From assembly GCA_023390985.1 (NCBI GenBank), contig JAEWBU010000037.1, positions 1 to 5,824 on the forward strand: a DNA stretch of 5,824 nt. Reading direction: 5' to 3'. The notes below the pieces were generated by a model that worked only from the letters and a program-made list of their open reading frames with translations, was not told the origin of the DNA and did not search any database. Each line of letters starts with the position of its first letter. Positions within the stretch are counted from its first letter, which is position 1. This document shows positions 1 to 5,374 of the stretch, in pieces. The position numbers and the translations under genes were made by a program. This DNA is from Pseudomonadota bacterium. Its GTDB lineage: Bacteria; Pseudomonadota; Gammaproteobacteria; Burkholderiales; Burkholderiaceae_C.

Positions 1-1487
1 GAGAGGTCCGGCTCGTCGTTCGGGCCGTGCGGGTCGACACCGATGGCCACGGCGATGTCGTGGATCTCGGTGTTGGCGAACAGGCGGTCGCGCTCGACCT
101 CCCAGGTGTTGAGCACCTTGCCGCGCAGGGGCAGCACCGCCTGGCTCTCCTTGTCGCGGCCCATCTTGGCGCTGCCGCCGGCGGAGTCGCCCTCGACCAG
201 GAACACCTCGTTGTGGCTGATGTCCTTGCTCTCGCAGTCGGTCAGCTTGCCGGGCAGCACGGCCACGCCGGAGCCCTTGCGCTTCTCGACCTTCTGGCCG
301 GCCTTCTGGCGGGTCTGCGCCGCCTTGATGGCCAGTTCGGCCAGCTTCCTGCCGTACTCGACGTGCTGGTTGAGCCACAGCTCCAGCGCCGGGCGCACGA
401 AGCTGGAGACCAGCCGCACCGCGTCGCGCGAATTGAGGCGCTCCTTGATCTGGCCCTGGAACTGCGGGTCCAGCACCTTGGCCGACAGCACGTACGAGGC
501 GCGCGCGAACACGTCCTCGGGCAGCAGCTTGACGCCCTTGGGCAGCAGCGAGTGCAGCTCGATGAAGCTCTTGACCGCGTTGAACAGGCCGTCGCGCAGG
601 CCGCTCTCGTGGGTGCCGCCGGCGCTGGTGGGGATCAGGTTGACGTAGCTCTCGCGCACCGGCGCGCCGTCCTCGGTGAAGCCGACGCACCAGGCCGCGC
701 CCTCGCCTTCGGCGAAGGTCTCGTTGTTCTCGGCGTAGCCCTCGCCCTCGAACAGCGGGATCACCGGATCGGCCGGCAGGGTCTGCATGAGGTAGTCGCG
801 CAGGCCGCCCTTGTACTGCCAGCTCTGGCTGTCGCGAGTCTTCTCGTTGACCAGGTAGACCGCGACGCCGGGCATCAGCACCGCCTTGCTGCGCAGCAGG
901 TGCGACAGCTCGGCCATCGGCAGCTGGGACGACTCGAAGTACTTGGCGTCGGGCCAGACACGCACCGTGGTGCCCTGGCGGCGATCGCCTTCGGCGGCCT
1001 TGCGGATCTTGAGTTCCTCGACCACGTCGCCGCCGGAGAAAGCGAGGGTGGCGACCTGGCCTTCGCGGTGGCTGGTGACTTCCATGCGCCTGGCCAGCGC
1101 GTTGGTGACCGAGACGCCGACGCCGTGCAGGCCGCCGGAGAAGCTGTAGGCGCCGCCCTTGCCCTTGTCGAACTTGCCGCCGGCGTGCAGGCGGGTGAAC
1201 ACCAGCTCGATGACCGGCGCCTTCTCCTCGGGATGCAGGCCGAACGGGATGCCGCGGCCGTCGTCCTCGATGCTCACCGAGCCGTCGGCATGCAGCGTGA
1301 CCTTGATGCGCTTGCCGTGCCCGGCCAGCGCCTCGTCGGCGGCGTTGTCCAGCACCTCCTGGACGATGTGCAGCGGGTTGTCCGTGCGGGTGTACATGCC
1401 CGGACGCTGCTTGACCGGTTCCAGGCCCTTGAGGACGCGGATGGAACCTTCGGAATACTCGGGGGCGAGGGAGGATCGCGTGGCCAT
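1..1487 (-). CDS. parE: DNA topoisomerase IV subunit B (ParE), 3' end outside the window
   Basis: ParE is the ATPase subunit of topoisomerase IV, which works with ParC to unlink daughter chromosomes. The visible 495 codons start at the ATG read down from 1487 and run off the left edge. The GHKL ATPase signatures are intact: EVLDNAADEA (residues 44-53, with N48 as Mg/ATP ligand), DDGRGIP (75-81) and GGLHGVGVSV (118-127). The TOPRIM entry motif LVEGDSAGGSAK follows, with the catalytic glutamate at residue 432. The window ends soon after IHDIAVAIGVDP, just before the expected DxD metal-binding motif, so roughly a quarter of the protein is missing by comparison with a family length of about 630-660 residues. 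The N-terminal PGMYTRTDNPLHIVQEV is ParE-like rather than GyrB-like. No Shine-Dalgarno precedes the ATG, but a TACAAT box lies 10 bases upstream. The gene is divergent from the transporter gene. ParE is near certain; the exact start is likely. Confidence 0.96.
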   Translation of the reverse strand, partial: MATRSSLAPEYSEGSIRVLKGLEPVKQRPGMYTRTDNPLHIVQEVLDNAADEALAGHGKRIKVTLHADGSVSIEDDGRGIPFGLHPEEKAPVIELVFTRLHAGGKFDKGKGGAYSFSGGLHGVGVSVTNALARRMEVTSHREGQVATLAFSGGDVVEELKIRKAAEGDRRQGTTVRVWPDAKYFESSQLPMAELSHLLRSKAVLMPGVAVYLVNEKTRDSQSWQYKGGLRDYLMQTLPADPVIPLFEGEGYAENNETFAEGEGAAWCVGFTEDGAPVRESYVNLIPTSAGGTHESGLRDGLFNAVKSFIELHSLLPKGVKLLPEDVFARASYVLSAKVLDPQFQGQIKERLNSRDAVRLVSSFVRPALELWLNQHVEYGRKLAELAIKAAQTRQKAGQKVEKRKGSGVAVLPGKLTDCESKDISHNEVFLVEGDSAGGSAKMGRDKESQAVLPLRGKVLNTWEVERDRLFANTEIHDIAVAIGVDPHGPNDEPDL

Positions 1488-1497
1488 TTGGGGGCGG

Positions 1498-1503
1498 ATT
1501 GTA
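1498..1503 (-). promoter_or_regulatory. Putative parE -10 box (TACAAT) with very short leader
   Basis: On the minus strand TACAAT (5 of 6 matches to TATAAT) ends 10 bases before the parE ATG. Transcription would therefore begin only about 3-5 bases ahead of the start codon. No convincing -35 hexamer is seen 16-18 bases upstream, where a GC-rich palindrome (1510-1519) sits instead. The promoter is inferred from sequence only. The absence of any purine-rich ribosome-binding site upstream of the ATG is consistent with a near-leaderless message. Confidence 0.5.
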
Positions 1504-1632
1504 GTCGTCGGCGGCCGCCCGGGCTGTATGGAATCACAGGGCCGCCGGATTGATGCCGCCAACGCATCAGTTGCCGGGCAAATGAGCATCGGGAAAACCG
1601 ACCCACGGCGGGCGAAGGTCACCCCGATTCGC

Positions 1633-1638
1633 TACATT
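1633..1638 (+). promoter_or_regulatory. Putative -10 box (TACATT) for a leaderless MFS transcript
   Basis: TACATT ends 6 bases before the ATG at 1645, so a start site 6-8 bases downstream of the box would fall on or next to the start codon itself. There is no Shine-Dalgarno and no clear -35 hexamer at the usual spacing. It supports choosing the ATG at 1645 as the translation start, but is only a sequence-based inference. Confidence 0.4.
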
Positions 1639-1644
1639 CGCCCG

Positions 1645-2862
1645 ATGCTCGCGTCCGACCGTCTTTCCATGCGCCAGGTGCTGATCTGCGGCGCCGCCGT
1701 CGTCACCCTCTCGATGGGCATCCGCCACGGCTTCGGCCTGTGGCTGCAGCCGATCACCCAGGCCCAGGGCTGGACGCGGGAGACCTTCGCCTTCGCGCTC
1801 GCCATCCAGAACCTGGCGTGGGGCGTGTTCGGCATCTTCGCGGGGATGATGGCCGACCGCTTCGGCGCGTCGCGGGTGCTGGTCGTCGGCGCCCTGCTCT
1901 ACGCGCTGGGGCTGGCGGGGATGGCGCTGTCGACCACCCCGCTGCTGTTCGCGCTGACGGCCGGCGTGCTGATCGGCGCGGCCCAGGCCGGCACGACCTA
2001 CGCGGTGATCTACGGCGTGATCGGCCGGCAGGTCGATCCGGCGCGGCGCTCCTGGGCGATGGGCATGGCGGCGGCGGCCGGCTCGTTCGGCCAGTTCATG
2101 ATGGTCCCGGTCGAGGGTTTCCTGATCAGCGGCATCGGCTGGCAGCAGTCGCTGCTGGCGCTGGCGGCGCTGTCGCTGCTGATCGTGCCGCTCTCCTTCG
2201 GCCTGCGCGAGCCCGGCTTCGGCGGCGGCTCCGCGCCGCATCGCGAGCAGACCATCGCCCAGGCGCTGCGCGAGGCGTTCAAGTACCCCAGCTTCCAGCT
2301 GCTGATGGCCGGCTACTTCGTGTGCGGCTTCCAGGTGGTGTTCATCGGCGTCCACATGCCCAGCTACCTGAAGGACAAGGGCCTGTCGCCGCAGGTGGCC
2401 AGCTACGCGCTGGCGCTGATCGGCCTGTTCAACATCTTCGGCACCTACCTCGCCGGCACGCTGGGGCAGAAGCTGGCCAAGCGCAAGATCCTGGCCTTCA
2501 TCTACCTGGCCCGCGCGGTGGCGATCGCCGTCTTCCTGTGGGCCCCGCTGACGCCGATGTCGGTGTACGTGTTCTCCGCCGTGATGGGCCTGCTGTGGCT
2601 GTCCACCGTGCCGCCGACCAATGCCACGGTGGCGCAGATCTTCGGCGTGGCCCACCTGTCGATGCTGGGCGGTTTCGTGTTCTTCAGCCACCAGGTGGGC
2701 TCCTTCATGGGCGTCTGGCTGGGCGGCCTGCTGTACGACCGCACCGGCAGCTACGACATCGTCTGGTACCTCTCCATCGCGCTGGGCGTGTTCGCGGCCA
2801 TCGTGAACCTGCCGGTGCGCGAAACCCCGATCCGCCGCGCGCCCGCGGCGCAGCCGGCATGA
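1645..2862 (+). CDS. MFS transporter, 12 transmembrane helices, substrate unknown
   Basis: This is an inner-membrane major facilitator superfamily permease of 405 residues, a normal length for the family. Helices can be placed by hydrophobicity at about 11-33, 49-69, 78-97, 101-124, 137-160 and 165-186. A polar central loop follows (187-213, with a glycine-rich stretch and many charges), then helices at about 215-238, 250-273, 281-300, 304-326, 337-363 and 371-392. The conserved loop 2-3 motif is present as GMMADRFGASR (67-77). General resemblance is to the NarK/oxalate-formate/monocarboxylate-type branch, but no residue pattern fixes the substrate. The reading frame is open far upstream, antisense to parE; that part is rejected because it overlaps parE. 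The ATG at 1645 follows a -10-like box; the ATG at 1669 (starting MRQVL) is the alternative and also lacks a ribosome-binding site. The stop codon overlaps the ATG of the next small gene by four bases (ATGA), which suggests translational coupling. Confidence 0.88.
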   Translation: MLASDRLSMRQVLICGAAVVTLSMGIRHGFGLWLQPITQAQGWTRETFAFALAIQNLAWGVFGIFAGMMADRFGASRVLVVGALLYALGLAGMALSTTPLLFALTAGVLIGAAQAGTTYAVIYGVIGRQVDPARRSWAMGMAAAAGSFGQFMMVPVEGFLISGIGWQQSLLALAALSLLIVPLSFGLREPGFGGGSAPHREQTIAQALREAFKYPSFQLLMAGYFVCGFQVVFIGVHMPSYLKDKGLSPQVASYALALIGLFNIFGTYLAGTLGQKLAKRKILAFIYLARAVAIAVFLWAPLTPMSVYVFSAVMGLLWLSTVPPTNATVAQIFGVAHLSMLGGFVFFSHQVGSFMGVWLGGLLYDRTGSYDIVWYLSIALGVFAAIVNLPVRETPIRRAPAAQPA

Positions 2863-2999
2863 GCCTGTCGCCCGCCACCCGCCGCATCGCCGCCTGGACC
2901 GCGGCGGCCGCGGCCCTGGCCGGGGTGTTCGCGCTGTACACCCGGCCCGAGATCGCCGTGATGCTGGCCGAGCAGCTCTGGGCCTGCTTCGGCGCCTGA
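2859..2999 (+). CDS. Small single-span membrane protein, 46 residues, function unknown
   Basis: This short reading frame starts at an ATG that overlaps the transporter stop (ATGA) and encodes 46 residues. It has a short N-terminus with basic R8-R9, one alanine-rich hydrophobic segment (about 10-27, ending FALY), then a short tail TRPEIAVMLAEQLWACF with a cysteine near the end (C43). Positive charges before the helix predict the N-terminus inside and the tail outside or periplasmic, although R29 follows the helix and weakens this. The ATGA overlap, the coherent membrane topology and the tidy stop argue for a real gene rather than noise. The tail style, RP-x(n)-LA-x-Q-x-WACF, resembles small hypothetical proteins I associate with Burkholderiales, but that is recollection and not a search. 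There is no Shine-Dalgarno of its own, so it would depend on ribosomes finishing the transporter. It might be an accessory or stabilising subunit of that transporter, which is inference from position only. Confidence 0.62.
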   Translation: MSLSPATRRIAAWTAAAAALAGVFALYTRPEIAVMLAEQLWACFGA

Positions 3000-3010
3000 G
3001 GCTCATGGAA

Positions 3011-3026
3011 GCCCGGATAGCCGGGC
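3011..3026. other. Small GC stem-loop between the microprotein and the SDR gene
   Basis: GCCCGG and CCGGGC pair perfectly (6 bp) around an ATAG loop. A competing inverted repeat GCCGG-G-CCGGC overlaps it at 3020-3030. No T-run follows, so it does not qualify as a canonical intrinsic terminator. It could weakly reduce read-through from the transporter pair into the SDR gene, or be a chance feature of GC-rich DNA. Confidence 0.3.
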
Positions 3027-3040
3027 CGGCGGGCATGGCG

Positions 3041-3046
3041 CAACAT
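3041..3046 (+). promoter_or_regulatory. Weak -10-like box (CAACAT) before the SDR gene
   Basis: CAACAT shares only the A at position 2 and the AT-rich end with TATAAT, and ends 8 bases before the ATG at 3055. Its spacing resembles that of the parE and transporter boxes, and the SDR start likewise lacks a Shine-Dalgarno (GGCCCC precedes the ATG). The match is poor and no -35 is evident, so this is a tentative call. Confidence 0.22.
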
Positions 3047-3054
3047 CCGGCCCC

Positions 3055-3894
3055 ATGAAAACCTATGTGATCACCGGCGCGTCCGACGGAATCGGCGCCG
3101 AGCTGGCGCGCCGGCTGGCCGCGCGGCACCGGGGCGCCGCCTCGCTGGTGCTGGCCGCGCGCAACCGCGACAAGCTGGTGGAAGTGGCGGCCCAGTGCCA
3201 CGAGACCGGCGCCGACGCGATCGTGGTGCCCACCGACGTCACGCGCGAGGAGGACTGCCGCGCCCTGATCGAGACCGCCGCCAGCAGCTTCGGCGGCATC
3301 GACTGCCTGGTGAACAACGCCGGCATGTCGGCCCACGCCCTGTTCGAGGAGGTCGCGCCGGGCGACCTGGGCTGGTACCAGGACCTGATGACGGTCAACC
3401 TGTGGGGCAGCGTCTGGTGCACCCACGCGGCGCTGCCGCACCTGAAGGCCACGCGCGGGCAGATCGTGGCGGTGTCGTCGCTGGCCGGCCTGGTGGGCGT
3501 GCCGGGGCGCACGGCCTACAGCGCCACCAAGTTCGCGATGACCGGCTTCTTCGAGGCGCTGCGCACCGAGCTCAAGCCGTCCGGCGTCGCCGTGACCATC
3601 GCCTATCCCGGCGTGGTCGCCACCGAGATCCGGCGTCGCGGGTTCGACGCCCGCGGGCAGGCGGCGGGCCGCAGCGGGCTGAAGGAAGAGAACGCCATGT
3701 CCGTGCGCGAATGCGCCGAGCTGATCCTGGACGGCATGGACGATCGCCGGCGCGAGGTGGTGATGACCGCCAAGGGCAGGCTGGGCCGCCTGATCAAGCT
3801 GGTGGCGCCGGGCCTGGTCGAAAACATGGCCCTGGCGGCCTTGGCCGACCAGGAACGGCCCGCCGCGTCGGCCGCCGCTCGGGCGGGAGACTGA
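3055..3894 (+). CDS. SDR family NAD(P)-dependent oxidoreductase
   Basis: This is a classical short-chain dehydrogenase/reductase of 279 residues, predicted to interconvert an alcohol and a carbonyl on an unknown substrate. The Rossmann cofactor motif TGASDGIG is at 7-14. R36 after the second beta strand (LAARNR) points to NADP(H). D61 lies in PTDVT and NNAG at 87-90. The catalytic tetrad is complete: N115, S142 (in VSSLAG), Y155 and K159 (YSATK). YPGVVATEI at 184-192 completes the fold. The C-terminus carries a hydrophobic, helix-prone stretch (RLIKLVAPGLVENMALAALA) that may form a substrate lid or contact the membrane, followed by a low-complexity Ala/Arg tail. Family is clear, substrate is not. 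It starts 55 bases after the microprotein and ends one base before the methyltransferase ATG, so those two genes are almost certainly cotranscribed. No ribosome-binding site is seen at its own start. Confidence 0.93.
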   Translation: MKTYVITGASDGIGAELARRLAARHRGAASLVLAARNRDKLVEVAAQCHETGADAIVVPTDVTREEDCRALIETAASSFGGIDCLVNNAGMSAHALFEEVAPGDLGWYQDLMTVNLWGSVWCTHAALPHLKATRGQIVAVSSLAGLVGVPGRTAYSATKFAMTGFFEALRTELKPSGVAVTIAYPGVVATEIRRRGFDARGQAAGRSGLKEENAMSVRECAELILDGMDDRRREVVMTAKGRLGRLIKLVAPGLVENMALAALADQERPAASAAARAGD

Positions 3895-3895
3895 G

Positions 3896-4468
3896 ATGCA
3901 CGGAACGGAAGCGCCTTCTCCCTGGGTGCAGCGCTGGTCGCCGCTGGTGCCGGCGGGCGCCGCGGTGCTGGACCTGGCCTGCGGTCGCGGGCGGCACATG
4001 CGCTGGTTCGCCCAGCGCGGCCATGCGGTCACCGGCGTGGACCGCGATCCCGAAGCGATCGCCGCGGTGGCCGGCGTCGGCCGCGCGATCCAGGCGGACA
4101 TCGAGAACGGCCCCTGGCCGCTGGCCGGCGAAACCTTCGGCGCGGTGGTCGTCACCAACTACCTGTGGCGGCCGCTGTGGCCGCGGATCCTGGGCAGCGT
4201 CGCGCCTGGCGGCGTGCTGGTCTACGAGACCTTCGCCGAAGGCAACGAGGAGGTCGGCAAGCCCTCGCGGCCGGACTTCCTGCTCAGGAACGGCGAGTTG
4301 CTCGAGGTCTGCAAGGACCTGCGCGTCGTGGCCTTCGAGGACGGCTTCCTCGAGGATCCGCCGCGCTTCGTGCAGCGCATCGCCGCCGTACGGCCGAGCC
4401 CCGGGAACGGAAGGGCTCACCACGGGCTCCAGATAGAATCCGCCATTCCCCACCGAACCCGACAATGA
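3896..4468 (+). CDS. Class I SAM-dependent methyltransferase, TehB-like
   Basis: This is a cytoplasmic class I methyltransferase of 190 residues, predicted to move a methyl group from S-adenosylmethionine to an unknown acceptor. The SAM-binding motif I is VLDLACGRGRHM (24-35) and the acidic residue ending beta-2 is D49 in VTGVDRDP. D68 in QADIENGPWP should contact the adenine side. NYLWRPLWP (88-96) follows, then PGGVLVYETFAEGNE, a pattern typical of small TehB-like enzymes. A TehB-type name does not prove tellurite resistance. The start is firm: one base separates it from the SDR stop, and GGGAGA lies five bases upstream of the ATG. The conserved fold seems to end near FVQRIAAVRP; the last 20 or so residues are polar, read across the dapA -10 box, and stop by a four-base overlap with the dapA ATG. 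That tail may be non-functional read-out of regulatory DNA. Confidence 0.88.
   Translation: MHGTEAPSPWVQRWSPLVPAGAAVLDLACGRGRHMRWFAQRGHAVTGVDRDPEAIAAVAGVGRAIQADIENGPWPLAGETFGAVVVTNYLWRPLWPRILGSVAPGGVLVYETFAEGNEEVGKPSRPDFLLRNGELLEVCKDLRVVAFEDGFLEDPPRFVQRIAAVRPSPGNGRAHHGLQIESAIPHRTRQ
4434..4439 (+). promoter_or_regulatory. Putative dapA -10 box (TAGAAT) inside the methyltransferase gene
   Basis: TAGAAT (5 of 6 matches to TATAAT) lies 25 bases before the dapA ATG, giving an expected leader of roughly 18-20 bases. It sits in a locally less GC-rich stretch near the end of the methyltransferase reading frame. No good -35 hexamer appears 16-18 bases upstream, and there is no extended -10 TG. The leader has no purine-rich Shine-Dalgarno. 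This would let dapA be expressed independently of the SDR-methyltransferase pair. Confidence 0.5.
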
Positions 4469-5352
4469 CCCCGATTACAGGCAGCATCGTGGCCCTGGCG
4501 ACCCCGATGCAAGACGACGGCAGCGTGGACTACCCCACCCTGCGCAAGCTGATCGACTGGCACATCGCCGAGGGCACGGACTGCATCGGCGTGGTCGGCA
4601 CCACCGGCGAATCGCCCACCGTCAACGTGCAGGAGCACCAGGAGATCATCCGAGTCTCGGTGGAGCAGGCCCGCGGGCGCGTGCCCATCATGGCCGGCTG
4701 CGGCGCCAACTCCACGGCCGAGGCGATCGAGCTCGCGAAATTCGCCAAGAAGGTCGGCGCCGACTGCCAGCTGCAGGTCGTGCCCTACTACAACAAGCCC
4801 ACGCAGGAAGGCCAGTACCGGCACTTCAAGGCCATCGCCGAGGCGGTGGGCGACCTGCCCATGGTGCTCTACAACGTGCCCGGCCGCACGGTCGCCGATA
4901 TGCAGCACGACACCGTGCTGCGCCTGGCCGAAGTGCCCGGCATCGTCGGCATCAAGGAAGCCACCGGCAACATCGAGCGCGCCCAGTGGCTGCTGCGCGA
5001 TGCGCCCAAGGGCTTCTCCATCTATTCGGGCGACGATCCCACCGCCGTGGCGCTGATGCTGTGCGGCGGCCACGGCAACGTGAGCGTCACCGCCAACGTG
5101 GCGCCGCGCCTGATGCACCAGCTGTGCGAAGCCGCCATCCGGGGCGACGCGCGCGCGGCCATGGACATCCAGAACCGCCTCTTGCCGCTGCACAAGCAGC
5201 TGTTCGTCGAAGCCAACCCCATCCCCGTGAAATGGGCCATGACGCGCATGGGCCTGTGCGGCCCGGCGCTGCGGCTGCCCATGACCCCGCTGCAGCCGGC
5301 GTTCCACGCCCAGGTCGAAGCGGCGCTGCGTTCGGCCGGCGTGCTGGCCTGA
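4465..5352 (+). CDS. dapA: 4-hydroxy-tetrahydrodipicolinate synthase (DapA)
   Basis: DapA condenses pyruvate with aspartate-4-semialdehyde, the first committed step toward diaminopimelate and lysine. The 295-residue TIM-barrel protein is full length (E. coli about 292). The active site is complete: Schiff-base lysine K164 in GIKEATG, the proton-relay residues T47 and Y136 with Y109 from the neighbouring subunit (PYYNKPTQEG), GTTGES at 45-50, and R141 in YNVPGRT for substrate carboxylate binding. The start gives the canonical MTPITGSIVALATPM. Compared with the E. coli lysine-feedback pocket, S50, N82, E86, H58 and Y108 are kept, but A49 is replaced by P51, L51 by V53 and H53 by V55. The ATG overlaps the methyltransferase stop (ATGA), and a TAGAAT box lies upstream, so both coupled and independent expression are plausible. 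bamC follows after 22 bases. Identification is very secure. Confidence 0.97.
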   Translation: MTPITGSIVALATPMQDDGSVDYPTLRKLIDWHIAEGTDCIGVVGTTGESPTVNVQEHQEIIRVSVEQARGRVPIMAGCGANSTAEAIELAKFAKKVGADCQLQVVPYYNKPTQEGQYRHFKAIAEAVGDLPMVLYNVPGRTVADMQHDTVLRLAEVPGIVGIKEATGNIERAQWLLRDAPKGFSIYSGDDPTAVALMLCGGHGNVSVTANVAPRLMHQLCEAAIRGDARAAMDIQNRLLPLHKQLFVEANPIPVKWAMTRMGLCGPALRLPMTPLQPAFHAQVEAALRSAGVLA

Positions 5353-5360
5353 CCCCCTAG

Positions 5361-5365
5361 AAGGA
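5361..5365 (+). promoter_or_regulatory. Shine-Dalgarno (AAGGA) for bamC
   Basis: AAGGA, within AGAAGGA, ends nine bases before the GTG at 5375. It decides the start of bamC, since no in-frame ATG or GTG lies between the dapA stop and this codon. Confidence 0.7.
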
Positions 5366-5374
5366 TCCGCTGAC

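Larger units (their letters stand above)
1488..1644. promoter_or_regulatory. Divergent intergenic region between parE and the MFS gene
   Basis: This 157-base spacer lies between two outward-facing starts and must hold the promoters of both genes. It contains -10-like boxes close to each start (TACAAT on the minus strand at 1498-1503, TACATT on the plus strand at 1633-1638). It also has a perfect 10-base palindrome GGCGGCCGCC (1510-1519), an adjoining GCCCGGGC (1517-1524) and a small inverted repeat TTGCC-G-GGCAA (1571-1581). I see no credible small gene, RNA gene or terminator here. Whether any of the palindromes is an operator cannot be decided from one sequence. Confidence 0.55.

Noticed and set aside
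27..1553. A 508-codon plus-strand frame opposite parE
   Set aside because: parE on the other strand has complete GHKL and TOPRIM motifs. The antisense frame is a low-information Leu/Ala/Gly/Gln/Asp-rich shadow with no recognisable domain.
1159..1644. A possible 162-residue N-terminal extension of the MFS transporter
   Set aside because: Most of it is antisense to parE, it is Ser/Pro/Arg-rich with no membrane segment, and the transporter already has 12 helices and a normal length from 1645.
3011..3030. Intrinsic terminator after the transporter-microprotein pair
   Set aside because: The stem-loop is real on paper, but no T-run follows and two alternative pairings compete. It is listed only as a stem-loop of unknown role.
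1567..4158. An 863-codon open frame on the minus strand opposite the transporter, microprotein and SDR genes
   Set aside because: It is antisense to three well-supported genes, its composition is the His/Arg/Gln/Gly/Ala-rich mix expected when GC-rich codons are read in the wrong frame, and it shows no domain motif. Its length reflects the scarcity of stops in high-GC DNA.
3195..4436. A 413-codon plus-strand frame overlapping the SDR and methyltransferase genes
   Set aside because: It is an Arg/Gly-rich out-of-frame reading of two genes with complete catalytic motifs.
3896..4468. A tellurite-resistance determinant or defence cassette built on the TehB-like methyltransferase
   Set aside because: Only the generic methyltransferase fold is visible. 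There is no TehA or Ter partner, toxin, nuclease or mobile-element context, and the neighbours are housekeeping genes.
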